A stretch of 64,000 bases of DNA from Helicobacter ibis (GCF_027859255.1 NZ_JAQHXR010000003.1:110541-174540), one strand, 5' to 3'. Counted from the stretch's first letter, positions 1 to 11,988 are shown. Program-made: numbers and translations. Notes: generated by a model from the letters alone, not told the origin.

Positions 1-1
1 T

Positions 2-238
2 AAGCAATCATTAAAAGAAAAGCCAAAAATACACTCTATGGGCATAGTGTCTAATAAGGAAACTATGGGATTCAACAAAGAAATAGAGGAGTTTTTTGAG
101 CTATTTTTGAAAAATTGCAAAAAAGAGCTATATAATAGCCAAAAAGCAATGGAAAACGAGATAAAAAACGCACTAAGAAAAGTGATGTTTAAAAGAACTA
201 AAAAATATCCTTCAATTATTGTTAGTGTGATTTTTTGA
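2..238 (+). CDS. rnj: Ribonuclease J-like protein, C-terminal fragment (partial)
   Basis: The reading frame is open from base 2 and ends in TGA at 236-238, so only the last 78 or so residues are present. The tail has the pattern of the RNase J C-terminal domain: an amphipathic helix rich in Glu and Lys, then basic residues of the type [17 protein letters not shown], comparable to the conserved basic tail and hydrophobic last strand of RNase J. RNase J is a metallo-beta-lactamase/beta-CASP ribonuclease; its catalytic part would lie upstream of the window. The stop overlaps the msrA start (TGATG). Identification rests on a short tail, so it is tentative. Confidence 0.6.
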   Translation, partial: KQSLKEKPKIHSMGIVSNKETMGFNKEIEEFFELFLKNCKKELYNSQKAMENEIKNALRKVMFKRTKKYPSIIVSVIF

Positions 239-732
239 TGAAGAGCGTTATATATCTAGCTGGAGGTTGTTTTTGGGGGATTCAAGGTTATTTTGATTTG
301 CTTAAAGGTAGTATTAAATCTAGCGTTGGGTATGCAAACTCTAAAGTCAAAAACCCAAGTTATGAGCTAGTATGCAGTGGAAGTAGTGGTGCCGTTGAAG
401 CATTGGAGCTTTATTATGATGATAGCATTTTATCTTTAGATGAAATATTGCGTAGATTTTTTAGCATTATTGATCCTTTTGCACTAAATTATCAAGGAAA
501 TGACATAGGAGAGCAATATAGAAGCGGAATCTACACACAAGATTCTGCTACACTAGAATTTGTATTGGAGTTTGTAGCAAAATATCAAATATCACTTAAG
601 CAAAAAATAGTAACTGAAGTTATGCTATTAGAAAACTTCTATCCTGCAGAATCTTATCATCAAAAATATCTACAAAAAAATCCAAATGGATACTGCCATA
701 TCGATATAAGTGGTGCATTAAGAGAGATTTAG
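238..732 (+). CDS. msrA: Peptide-methionine (S)-S-oxide reductase MsrA
   Basis: A 164-residue protein with the MsrA active-site motif GCFWG close to the N-terminus, where Cys is the catalytic nucleophile that reduces the S-epimer of methionine sulfoxide in damaged proteins. Further family features are [12 protein letters not shown] and the C-terminal [12 protein letters not shown] choose ATG at 238, which overlaps the upstream TGA, over the in-frame TTG at 235. Length fits MsrA alone; H. pylori has a fused MsrAB, but no MsrB domain follows here. The stop overlaps the next gene's GTG, so three genes are chained by overlaps. Confidence 0.93.
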   Translation: MKSVIYLAGGCFWGIQGYFDLLKGSIKSSVGYANSKVKNPSYELVCSGSSGAVEALELYYDDSILSLDEILRRFFSIIDPFALNYQGNDIGEQYRSGIYTQDSATLEFVLEFVAKYQISLKQKIVTEVMLLENFYPAESYHQKYLQKNPNGYCHIDISGALREI

Positions 733-1694
733 TGCCATTTATCTTAGAGAGATTTTATATACAAGAGCCTATAAAGGCTTTTAGATTCTTAATGGATACT
801 TTAAAGCTTAGCATGGCACAATCACAAAGATATATAAATAAAGGCAGAGTTGTCTATAATGGCGATATTTTGGGGAATAATGACAAAAATAAACTTTTAG
901 AGAACTTTGTAGATGTGCTAGTCTTTAAGCCAAATAGGCTTGGTGTTAAAGCTGTCTTTGAAAATGATGATTTTATAGTTTTTGATAAGCCAGAGAAGCT
1001 ATTAATTCACCCTAAGGGGAGATTTAATCATAAAAGCTTAGTTGATGAGATAAGAAGTCATTGTGGAAATGATGCTAGTTTGATACATAGGATAGATAAG
1101 GAAACTAGCGGACTTGTGCTAGTTGGTAAGCATAAAGATAGCATAAGAGAGCTTGGGGATATGTTTGCAAAAAATCTCATCTCTAAAGAATATTTGGCCC
1201 TTTGCAGAGGGTATTTAAGTAGAGATTTTTGTATTTCTGTGCCAATTAGCACACAGGCAAAGGGCAGAGATTTAAGCATTAGAAGCGTATTTTTAGGAGA
1301 GAATCTAAATGGCAATATATGCACAAAAGATTCTGCAAATTTTTCATTTAAAGATTCAAAAAGTGAATTTGAAATTTTAGGACATATTTTTAATAATACT
1401 TTATTAAAAGTTAGACTTTATAGCGGTCGCACACATCAAATAAGAGTGCATTTGCATTCTATAAACCACGCAATACTTGGCGACCCACTTTATGGTTGTG
1501 AGGACTTTAAGGTGAGAGAGTATTTAGATAGTGAGTTTATAGAGGGTGGCAATTTTACTTGTATGAGCGATTCTAAGCGTATAGAGTATTTTGGGGCTAG
1601 TAGGTTAATGCTTCATTCATATAGCATGAAATTTCGCTATAAGAATATTAACTATTTTTTCAAATCCCCATTTAGCATTTTTTCAAACTTATAA
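732..1694 (+). CDS. RluA-family RNA pseudouridine synthase
   Basis: A 320-residue protein with an N-terminal S4-like RNA-binding segment (residues ~20-50) and an RluA catalytic domain. The motif HRIDKETSG at residues 119-127 carries the catalytic Asp122; GRTHQIRVHL further on is the second RluA signature. It should isomerise uridine to pseudouridine in rRNA or tRNA, but the target site cannot be read from sequence. It starts with GTG overlapping the msrA stop. Its last 43 bases overlap the 3' end of the convergent galE gene. Confidence 0.9.
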   Translation: MPFILERFYIQEPIKAFRFLMDTLKLSMAQSQRYINKGRVVYNGDILGNNDKNKLLENFVDVLVFKPNRLGVKAVFENDDFIVFDKPEKLLIHPKGRFNHKSLVDEIRSHCGNDASLIHRIDKETSGLVLVGKHKDSIRELGDMFAKNLISKEYLALCRGYLSRDFCISVPISTQAKGRDLSIRSVFLGENLNGNICTKDSANFSFKDSKSEFEILGHIFNNTLLKVRLYSGRTHQIRVHLHSINHAILGDPLYGCEDFKVREYLDSEFIEGGNFTCMSDSKRIEYFGASRLMLHSYSMKFRYKNINYFFKSPFSIFSNL

Positions 1695-2674
1695 GCACTT
1701 TTTATTATTTCTTCAATATTGTCAAATTTTGCTTTCCAGCCCATTTTTTCTCTTATTTTCGCATTATTTGCTACTAGGATACTAGGATCTCCATTTCTTC
1801 GTGGTTTTATATTGCATGTAAAATTAGTATTACTCACTTTCTTGGTTATATTTAGGATCTCTTTTACACTATATCCACGTCCATATCCAACATTAAATGC
1901 ATCACTTTTTCCACCATTTTTTAGATATTCGTATGCTTTTATATGCGCTAATGCCAAGTCTTGTATGCTTATATAATCCCTAATGCAAGTGCCATCTTTT
2001 GTGTTATAGTCATTTCCAAAGATATCTATTGCTTCTTTGTAGCCTATAGCACATTGAGAAGCAATTTTTATTAGATGTGTGGCAATCCCTCTTTGTCCTA
2101 TGTTTATCCCATTGTTTATTAATGAGCCTGCGACATTAAAGTATCGTAAGGTTACAAATTCGAAATTATTTGTTGAATTGGCATAATCACTAAGTAGCTT
2201 TTCTCCTATTTGCTTTGTGTTCCCATATGGATTTATTGGTGAGATTTGATGCGATTCGTCAATTGGTGTGTATAGTGGTTCTCCATATATTGTAGCAGAA
2301 GAGCTAAAGATAAGTCTTGGGACTTTATATTTATCGCACATTTCTAGGAGGGTTATCATATTTGTTACATTGTTTTTGTAGTACTGTATTGGTTTTTCTG
2401 TGCTTTCGCTTACCAGCAAGGAACCTGCATAGTGCAGAACACAATCTATATCATGTGAGAATACCTCTTCTAGGGTATTTTTGTCTCCTACAGATGAGGT
2501 ATAGAGTTTGATTTTATGCTTAAAGTCATCTAGTGCCTTTATATTTTCCATATATCCAGTGCTAAAGTCATCTATTATAAATACATTGCAAGAAGTATTC
2601 TTTAAAAAATAATAAGCGCAAGATGCACCAATATAGCCTGCACCACCTGTTATTAGTATATTGTTGCTATGCAT
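1652..2674 (-). CDS. galE: UDP-glucose 4-epimerase
   Basis: A 340-residue short-chain dehydrogenase-type epimerase. The NAD-binding motif TGGAGYIG lies at residues 9-16, the catalytic Tyr-Lys pair is in YGNTK (~150-154), and a Ser-rich segment (~123-126) supplies the catalytic Ser. It interconverts UDP-glucose and UDP-galactose and so feeds galactose into LOS or other surface glycans. It overlaps the upstream glycosyltransferase by 8 bases, which suggests translational coupling and a shared glycan pathway. Confidence 0.95.
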   Translation of the reverse strand: MHSNNILITGGAGYIGASCAYYFLKNTSCNVFIIDDFSTGYMENIKALDDFKHKIKLYTSSVGDKNTLEEVFSHDIDCVLHYAGSLLVSESTEKPIQYYKNNVTNMITLLEMCDKYKVPRLIFSSSATIYGEPLYTPIDESHQISPINPYGNTKQIGEKLLSDYANSTNNFEFVTLRYFNVAGSLINNGINIGQRGIATHLIKIASQCAIGYKEAIDIFGNDYNTKDGTCIRDYISIQDLALAHIKAYEYLKNGGKSDAFNVGYGRGYSVKEILNITKKVSNTNFTCNIKPRRNGDPSILVANNAKIREKMGWKAKFDNIEEIIKSAYKFEKMLNGDLKK

Positions 2675-3653
2675 TTGGGTATCTTTTTAAAAGATTGATT
2701 ATAGCTTCCATGTTTTCATTATAATTGCGTAGCATTTGTGGGATTTTTTTCTTGGGGTTATCGTTTTTTGTGTATTTTATTTCGTCTGTTTTATTTACCA
2801 TGCCTATAAAAAGGTCATATGATGTAGATATAAATAATAAAAATTTCTTGCCACTAAACCCCCAAAAATCATGCCAAAATACAGCATTTCTATAAGTTTG
2901 CAAATCGTCATTATTAGCACTCCAATCTCCACTTCCATGCATATTATACACACTATCAACATCTGTGCTATGGTATGAACATCCATATATTAAGTGCAAT
3001 AAGTTTCTAAAGCTATCTCCGCCATACATATCATATCGTGTGGCTTTTTTAAAAAAATCTTGCGTATGTTTTGTATGTAAGGCTATATTTCTAAAAATGG
3101 AACTAGAAGTATGTCCCATAGTTGGAAATGATATTGGAGCATTTATTATATTGTCTTGCCCCCCCCCCCCACTTATTTGCATGTATTGTTGTTTTTCGCT
3201 TTTTGTTAGATATTGAGAAAATAAACATGTATGATTGTTTGTGTAGTCCATATATATTTTTTCTGTACCATCTTGTTTGATTAGCGTTTTGCCCTGATAG
3301 CTTGTATAGTTTTTATGTTCCTCTAGGAAGCTCAGTGCCTTTTCTATTTTTAGTTCATCTGTCCAGTAGTCATCACTATCTAGCACACAAAAATATTCAC
3401 TTTTAGCTTCATTGTATAGCTTTAGCATATTTAGTGTTAATCCAAGATTCCTCTTTTGTTTTAGGACTTTGATTGTATTTTTGTATTTTTGTTTGTATAA
3501 TTCAATTATTTTTAGGCTATCATCGCTTGAAGCATCATCACTTATTATTATTTTGTATTGATATCTGGTTTTTTGCATTAAGATAGAATCTATAGCTTGT
3601 CCTATATATGTCGCATTATTGTAATTTGGCATTAATATCGTTAATTTTACCAT
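2667..3653 (-). CDS. Family 2 glycosyltransferase containing a 12-G tract
   Basis: A 328-residue GT-A fold glycosyltransferase. The N-terminus reads LTILMPNYNNATYIGQAIDS, followed by SDDASSDDS (~38-46) and the metal-binding motif VLDSDDYW around residues 90-97. It should transfer a sugar from a nucleotide-sugar donor to a surface glycan; donor and acceptor are unknown. A run of 12 G on the coding strand encodes Gly162-165 in mid-gene; the frame is open as written, so the gene is in the ON state. Its ATG overlaps the ppc stop (TAATG) and its end overlaps galE. Confidence 0.9.
   Translation of the reverse strand: MVKLTILMPNYNNATYIGQAIDSILMQKTRYQYKIIISDDASSDDSLKIIELYKQKYKNTIKVLKQKRNLGLTLNMLKLYNEAKSEYFCVLDSDDYWTDELKIEKALSFLEEHKNYTSYQGKTLIKQDGTEKIYMDYTNNHTCLFSQYLTKSEKQQYMQISGGGGQDNIINAPISFPTMGHTSSSIFRNIALHTKHTQDFFKKATRYDMYGGDSFRNLLHLIYGCSYHSTDVDSVYNMHGSGDWSANNDDLQTYRNAVFWHDFWGFSGKKFLLFISTSYDLFIGMVNKTDEIKYTKNDNPKKKIPQMLRNYNENMEAIINLLKRYPNA
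3159..3170 (-). repeat. Homopolymeric G12 tract (C12 on plus strand) in a glycosyltransferase gene
   Basis: Twelve consecutive C on the plus strand, read as four Gly codons in the glycosyltransferase. Tracts of this length mediate slipped-strand phase variation in Helicobacter and Campylobacter. A change of one base would shift the frame about half-way through the protein. Confidence 0.95.
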
Positions 3654-6247
3654 TATCCTGTATTCCTTATCCCTTGAGCTATGCCAACTATTGTTGTGAT
3701 TATCTGGCTTAGTATAATCTTTTTTGTCTTAGAGTTCTTTTGTATTTTATATGATTCTATTAAGTATATTTGGCAAAAGCTAAGATTTTTTAAAAATTCC
3801 TTTCTTTGTAATATTGATTCTCTTGCTTGAGTGTTTTGAAGTAGTGATTTTTCACCCCTTATAAAGCATAGCCACTTTAGTGTTAGCTTGTATTCATTTT
3901 CTATGCTTTTCCATATATTTTTACTTTGCGGGATATTATTTGCAAATTCATGGTATTTTTTAGCTATGTCTAAATCTACTTTCAAAAATGCTTGAGAGAT
4001 GTTATCTATTGTTGTTTTGAAGAATAGATTTTCTTTGTAGCATTGTTGTAAGTCTTCATTTTTGTTTGCTTCTAGGGCACTTCCTATGCCATACCATGCT
4101 GGGAGGATTGATCTATTTTGAATCCATGAAAACACCCAAGGAATAGCTCTTAAGTCTTCTATTTTTTGAGTATTTTTTCTCTTGCTTGGGCGTGATCCTA
4201 TGTTTAGCTGTGAGATGAATTCTATTGGAGTTGCGACTTTAAAATATTCTATAAAGTTTTTATCCTCATATACTAGCTTTCTGTATGTATTATATGAGTG
4301 TGTGCTTATGCTCTCTAAGAGTTTTTCGTATTTATCGCTTTTATTTTCTTGTTTATAAAGATCATAGATTGATTTTTTTAGTATGGTAGATATTGCAATA
4401 TCAAAGCTTCTCTTGGCTTTTTTAGGATTTAGATATTTTGCACTTATTACTTCGCCTTGTTCTGTAACCTTGAAAAACCCAGCTACACTATTGTTTGGAG
4501 CTGCAATTAGCGCATCTTCTAATGCTAAGCCACCTCTGCTGACACTCCCTCCTCTACCATGAAATAGTCTGAATTTAATTCCAAGAGATTTTTCTAAAGA
4601 TAGAAGACTATAAATTGCCTTTCTTAAAAAATAGTTACTAGCAAAGATTCCGCCATCTTTACTTGAATCTGAATATCCTATCATTATTTCTTGGTAGTTT
4701 TTGCGTGATTTTAGGTAGTTTGCATAATGTTTATTTTGTGCAAGTTCGCTTATTATTTTTGGTGCGTTTTCTAAGTCATTTATGGTTTCAAAAAGTGGTG
4801 AAATTGAGATTTTTGTTTTTTTATCTTCTTGCCATAGTTTTGATTGCTTTGCAAACCACAATACACATAGTAAATCTTCAGCATTTTTTGTCATTGATAC
4901 AATACATGAATCAATAGCAGAATCTGAAATATTTTCCTTAATCCACTTAAAATTGACAAATGCCCATACAAGCTCTCTACTATCGCTAGATAGTTTGTCA
5001 TATAGTTTATTTAGGTTTATAATTGGTTCATCTAAGGCTTTATTTAATATTTCTATTTTTTGTGTTTTTGGTAGATTTAGTATATTCTCATGTGTGTATC
5101 CTAGTATTATAAATATCTCATTTAACGCTAGATAGAATTTATCTCTATGCTCTCTAAAGTCTAGCTGCATTAAATGGAATCCAGCTAACAATACCAATGC
5201 TCTAAATTCTCTTAAATATGCCCCACTTCGAGGATTTACAGAATCTAGTAGCATATCTATGTCTTTTATTAGCTCTTTGTGGTTTTTGTATGTTTGTTGG
5301 TTGTCTATGCTTTGTGGATTTGGAATATTTAAAGTTAGAATCTTGTTGTTTAGTTTTGCTTTGATTATGCTAAGTTTTGCTCTTAGTGGCTCATTTAAGA
5401 AGAGTTTCTTTGCAGTTTGGCTTAAGAGGTCTTTGTCTTGTTCTATGCTTTTTAGTAGCTCTTTTGTTGGCTTTATATAATCTAGTGAGCATGATAGTTC
5501 TCTTTCTAACTTGCTTACTATTTTTATGTAGTGTTCTATTATGGTTTTGTGTTGAATCTTTGCTGCTTCTAGCATTGTTTTATTATTTACAAATGGATTT
5601 CCATCTCTATCTCCACCTATCCAGCTTCCTAGCTTTATTGGTGATTTTTTGAGCTTTGTTTGCAGTATGTTTTCTATTTCTATTAGCACCTTTGTGCCAC
5701 TTTGCAAAATGGAGCTTTCCATAAAATAAAGCAAATTATCAAGTTCAAATAGCACTTCAATTTTTTCTTCCCTTACTATTTTGCTATACCATAAGAGGCT
5801 TAGCCTATATTTTAGATGTTCTAATGCCTCTTTGTTGTCATATTTTAGAAAAGATTCAATGTCGTTATACATTTGATGATAACTCTCTAAAAATGTTCTT
5901 CTTAGTGATTCTGTTGGGTGTGCGGTAAATACGGGATAAAATTTTAGTCTTTTTAATGTGTCTTGTATATTTGTATAGTTTTGTTTGTTTAGTTCATCTA
6001 CGACACTTTTTATTGAAGTATGTGTTTTTATGCTATTGATTTCATCTATTATGTTAAATAATAAATGATATAGCGTTAGTGCTTTTATTAGATGTGATAT
6101 TTCGGTGTTTGATAGAGATTGTATTAGTTCTTGTTTTGATTTGTCATTTGTAGTGCATATTTCTTTAAATATTTCACTAATGTTTGGCGAGGATTCTTCA
6201 AGCAACTCTGTAATAATAGAAAATATAAATGAAATCTCTTTTCTCAT
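3653..6247 (-). CDS. ppc: Phosphoenolpyruvate carboxylase
   Basis: An 864-residue PEP carboxylase, near the usual family length. It carries VFTAHPTE with catalytic His ~110, GSWIGGDRDGNP, GYSDSSKDGG (~519-528), the glycine-rich loop FHGRGGSVSRGG (~561-572), and the C-terminal RNTG found in nearly all members. It carboxylates PEP to oxaloacetate to refill the TCA pathway. ATG at 6247 is preceded by a purine-rich GGGGGGAG. It lies 19 bases after fapA and is coupled to the glycosyltransferase by TAATG. I do not recall this enzyme in H. pylori, which would fit another Helicobacter lineage. Confidence 0.96.
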   Translation of the reverse strand: MRKEISFIFSIITELLEESSPNISEIFKEICTTNDKSKQELIQSLSNTEISHLIKALTLYHLLFNIIDEINSIKTHTSIKSVVDELNKQNYTNIQDTLKRLKFYPVFTAHPTESLRRTFLESYHQMYNDIESFLKYDNKEALEHLKYRLSLLWYSKIVREEKIEVLFELDNLLYFMESSILQSGTKVLIEIENILQTKLKKSPIKLGSWIGGDRDGNPFVNNKTMLEAAKIQHKTIIEHYIKIVSKLERELSCSLDYIKPTKELLKSIEQDKDLLSQTAKKLFLNEPLRAKLSIIKAKLNNKILTLNIPNPQSIDNQQTYKNHKELIKDIDMLLDSVNPRSGAYLREFRALVLLAGFHLMQLDFREHRDKFYLALNEIFIILGYTHENILNLPKTQKIEILNKALDEPIINLNKLYDKLSSDSRELVWAFVNFKWIKENISDSAIDSCIVSMTKNAEDLLCVLWFAKQSKLWQEDKKTKISISPLFETINDLENAPKIISELAQNKHYANYLKSRKNYQEIMIGYSDSSKDGGIFASNYFLRKAIYSLLSLEKSLGIKFRLFHGRGGSVSRGGLALEDALIAAPNNSVAGFFKVTEQGEVISAKYLNPKKAKRSFDIAISTILKKSIYDLYKQENKSDKYEKLLESISTHSYNTYRKLVYEDKNFIEYFKVATPIEFISQLNIGSRPSKRKNTQKIEDLRAIPWVFSWIQNRSILPAWYGIGSALEANKNEDLQQCYKENLFFKTTIDNISQAFLKVDLDIAKKYHEFANNIPQSKNIWKSIENEYKLTLKWLCFIRGEKSLLQNTQARESILQRKEFLKNLSFCQIYLIESYKIQKNSKTKKIILSQIITTIVGIAQGIRNTG

Positions 6248-6266
6248 TACTCCCCCCTATGTAGCA

Positions 6267-8003
6267 TTAATCTGGTTTTGGTGGCTTTAGCTTTTCTATC
6301 CATTGTAGATAGTTTGGATCATAAGAATCTTCGCTTTTTAGCCTATAAAAATCACCATCTTTGATTACTTCTAGCAATTTGGCTGGAGCTTCTTTGCTGA
6401 GAACAGACTTTAGTAGCTCTTCTCTATTGCCATTATATATTTTGAATTTAACAATGGTTTCTGCTTCAGAAATGTCGCCCCTTATTATCATTTTTGTTTT
6501 TAATGCCGCTTCATCTATATTTTTTAGTCTAACTTCATTTGTATAGTATAGATTTGCAATTTCTCTGTATTCTTCTAAATATTGTTGATATCTTTCAAGT
6601 GATTTATCGTATTGATCAACTATGCTTTGCAGATTCTTAGGTAACTTTTCATCTTTATTGTCTTGCTTTATTTTGTGTGTTTTGCCCTGCGAAGCTAATA
6701 GATATGAATATACCTCGTCCATTAATTTCTTTAAATGTCTTAGTCTTATTCTTATTTGGTCTGATAGCATCACATACTCTACTCTATCACGTCTTGAGAA
6801 TGCAAACTTAGTAGGGTTTAGCTCAAATGTATTATGCTCACCAACTATGTTATCAACTATTAGAGAGTACCTAGGATATATTTCATTATATGATCGAACC
6901 TCTTTTATGTATATGTAATCTGCAATAATCGTCCCGCCAAGAGTGTTGTTAATGTATGCAACTTTTGCCTCTACAACACCCTTTTCGAGCACATCAATTA
7001 CTACTACATTCGCCTTTATAGAACCTCTATGAGAATCTATATATGCAATATCTGTTGTTATTTTTGAGTTAGAATGTGTAGAACCACTCATATTTAGGGT
7101 TTTTGCTCCGCCCTCTTTTGGCTGATTCATATCTAGCTCATCTACAATGCTAAAGCTAAGTGGTGCTACTTCTTTGAAGAATCCGTCTTTGCCTGCTTGA
7201 TATTTTATTATTTGCGTATCTTCCCTTAGTCTTATAGTTGAATCTATTTTTGGAGTATTTGTCACTATTTGTTTTATAGGAAGGATTTCTCCTTTTAAGT
7301 CTCTTCCTATGTTGCCACTTATTGGTTTTATGTATTCAAATAGCAAATCGCCTTTTCTGACTGCATTTATACATAGTCTTGGGCTAAATTCTTCGCTAGT
7401 ATTTTCTTCTCCATTTATTTCAGATTCGCTTTTTAGCTCATGATAGATTTTAATATCGCCACTTCTACCTTCTTTGCTAGCTACGCCAACACCGATATTT
7501 AATATCGTCTTTGGTTCTATTTTTTTGTTTTCTAAATCCTTTATAAATTTATCGATTTGTAAGGATAGTTTGCCATATTCTCGAATCCCTACCAAGTAGC
7601 CTTGTAAAATCATTGTTTTGTATAGCTCTTGGTATATCTCGCTTTTTATATCCTTGTGATATTTTATTTGATTATTGCATAGGAGTATTGCTCTAAGCGT
7701 TGTGTTCTCACCGGGGAATAGCTTAAATCCAAATGTCCTAGGTGGCTTTTCTTCTTTTTTGCATATTTCTATTTTGTAAAGTTGCCTTATGGTTATGTTT
7801 GAAATAAAGTTAGAATTTTTGTTGAAGATTCCTATATCTGCTATTGATTTATATTTAGTTTCGCCTTTTTTTGCGTATATTGTTTTTACTTCAAGTAAAT
7901 AAAAGTCAATTTCGCATTGAAATTGCTTTTTTTGTTCTATTAGTAGATTTTTTAGATTGCTAACATCATTAAAAGTTTTGAATCCTTTTGGTGCAAACCT
8001 CAT
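6267..8003 (-). CDS. FapA family protein (DUF342)
   Basis: A 578-residue DUF342/FapA-type protein. The middle part has the right-handed beta-helix pattern of short hydrophobic repeats (for example VVVIDVLEKGVVEAKVAYINN), and a coiled-coil region follows around residues 420-500. DUF342 proteins in Campylobacterota are annotated as flagellar assembly protein A; in Vibrio FapA acts on polar flagellar assembly. The exact role here is inferred from family only. It sits 9 bases after the bacteriohemerythrin gene and just before ppc. Confidence 0.78.
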   Translation of the reverse strand: MRFAPKGFKTFNDVSNLKNLLIEQKKQFQCEIDFYLLEVKTIYAKKGETKYKSIADIGIFNKNSNFISNITIRQLYKIEICKKEEKPPRTFGFKLFPGENTTLRAILLCNNQIKYHKDIKSEIYQELYKTMILQGYLVGIREYGKLSLQIDKFIKDLENKKIEPKTILNIGVGVASKEGRSGDIKIYHELKSESEINGEENTSEEFSPRLCINAVRKGDLLFEYIKPISGNIGRDLKGEILPIKQIVTNTPKIDSTIRLREDTQIIKYQAGKDGFFKEVAPLSFSIVDELDMNQPKEGGAKTLNMSGSTHSNSKITTDIAYIDSHRGSIKANVVVIDVLEKGVVEAKVAYINNTLGGTIIADYIYIKEVRSYNEIYPRYSLIVDNIVGEHNTFELNPTKFAFSRRDRVEYVMLSDQIRIRLRHLKKLMDEVYSYLLASQGKTHKIKQDNKDEKLPKNLQSIVDQYDKSLERYQQYLEEYREIANLYYTNEVRLKNIDEAALKTKMIIRGDISEAETIVKFKIYNGNREELLKSVLSKEAPAKLLEVIKDGDFYRLKSEDSYDPNYLQWIEKLKPPKPD

Positions 8004-8012
8004 TTTTTATCC

Positions 8013-8678
8013 CTAGAATTGTTTAAAATATTTTTTTGCTAATGTTTCAAAATTATCTTCATCATCTAGTGAATCATCTCTGTGTATTAGAGGTTGTTTG
8101 CATGTTTTGCAACGAATGAATGTGCTTTCTGTTTGCATTAGTTTATGTAGTGCTTCACATACTTCAAATTCTTTTAAATGGCATAAGCAGATATATAAAT
8201 ATTTTGGCTCGTTTTCTATGTCATGGCTTTCAGCTAGTATGCTTGTTTGGGTTTCAAGGCTATACGGAATCTCTTTTACATCTCTTAGTCTGTTTCTATA
8301 AGATTCTATTTGTTTGTCTTCTCCTAATACATGCGTTATAAACCATGATTTTAAAAACTCATAAAATTCTGTTCCAGCGACATCTACATCATCTATATTT
8401 GTAGATAATTTGCTTATATTTACTAGCATTTCTTTATGGAGTGTAGCATGGGATTCTAAGAATGGATAGCTAGTATGCTTCATGTATGTTTCTTCATCTT
8501 TGAAGTGCTCTTTTAGCTCTTCTGTTACAACTCCAATTAACGATACTAGTGCAGATTTTTTAGCCTCTGATTTGCTTTGTGATAGTTCGTATGCTTCTAA
8601 GATTCGTTGTAGGAATTTTTTATGTTGTTCGTCTAAGTGTTGATTTTTTATACCAAATTCTTCATTCCATTCTAACAA
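8013..8678 (-). CDS. Bacteriohemerythrin with a Cys-rich C-terminal extension
   Basis: A 221-residue protein. Residues 1-130 form a hemerythrin four-helix domain with all seven likely di-iron ligands: His19, His58, Glu62, His77, His81, His116, Asp121. It should bind O2 or sense oxygen or iron. The last ~70 residues are not part of a standard bacteriohemerythrin and hold Cys164, Cys166, Cys174 and a CKTC pair at 190-193, which could bind a metal. The start codon appears to be TTG at 8676-8678, preceded by GAGG; no better upstream start is visible. First gene of the fapA-ppc-glycosyltransferase-galE run. Confidence 0.85.
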   Translation of the reverse strand: MLEWNEEFGIKNQHLDEQHKKFLQRILEAYELSQSKSEAKKSALVSLIGVVTEELKEHFKDEETYMKHTSYPFLESHATLHKEMLVNISKLSTNIDDVDVAGTEFYEFLKSWFITHVLGEDKQIESYRNRLRDVKEIPYSLETQTSILAESHDIENEPKYLYICLCHLKEFEVCEALHKLMQTESTFIRCKTCKQPLIHRDDSLDDEDNFETLAKKYFKQF

Positions 8679-8712
8679 TTCTATAACCTCACAAAAACCA
8701 AAAATAAATTTG

Positions 8713-8718
8713 ATTATA
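8713..8718 (-). promoter_or_regulatory. Predicted sigma-70 -10 box for the bacteriohemerythrin operon
   Basis: On the minus strand this reads TATAAT in an AT-rich stretch about 35 bases upstream of the TTG start. No recognisable -35 hexamer is present, as is common in Campylobacterota vegetative promoters. Confidence 0.45.
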
Positions 8719-8756
8719 TTATTTAAATGCTTTAATAAACTTTGTTGATATTCTTT

Positions 8757-11313
<2,557 letters not shown>

Positions 11314-11325
<12 letters not shown>

Positions 11326-11988
11326 CAGTGAATATTTCATTTCTGCTAATTTCCAGTCATTTAGAGTGTCTATGTCTTGTACTTCTAGCTCGTCTAATAT
11401 TATGCTTTTAGAATCTTCAAATATATTATGCTTAGTAATCCATGTGCTACTTTTAGCAAAATAAAATTGTCCTGCATCATGATATATGCTATTTAGGTCT
11501 TGAGAACGCATATTGAACCTATCTTTAAACAACATTTCATTTTTGCCATTTTGTATCATAAATGATCTCAATGGAGAATAGCTATATTCTACAACGCTAA
11601 GCACATAATTATCATCAACGACATTAAATGCTTCTTTTAGTTTTTCGCTTTTTAGAAGTGGTGCTGTTGCATATAAACAGCATGCAATACCACTGAAGCT
11701 TAGCTTGTTTATCGCATCTTCTATTACTTCTCTTGTGCCAGTATAATCATCGCTTAACTTAGAATCTCTCTTTAACGGGGTTGCACCAAATTTTAATCCA
11801 ACTTCTAAAATCTCATCATCATCACTTGATACATATACTGCATCAAAGATTCCACTTTTGATTGCATTATCTATACTATATGCAATTATTGGCTTACCTA
11901 AAAAATCTTTGATATTTTTTTTAGGGATTCTTTTGCTTCCACCTCTAGCAGGTATTATGCAGATGCTATTTATTTTTTTGCTACACAT
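11314..11988 (-). CDS. pseF: Pseudaminic acid cytidylyltransferase
   Basis: A 224-residue CMP-sugar synthetase with the N-terminal nucleotide-binding motif IIPARGGSKRIPKKN at residues ~12-26, diagnostic of acylneuraminate cytidylyltransferases. In Helicobacter and Campylobacter PseF activates pseudaminic acid with CTP, the last step before transfer to flagellin. Assignment to Pse rather than neuraminic or legionaminic acid comes from its overlap with pseC (19 bases) and from pseB upstream. Confidence 0.9.
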
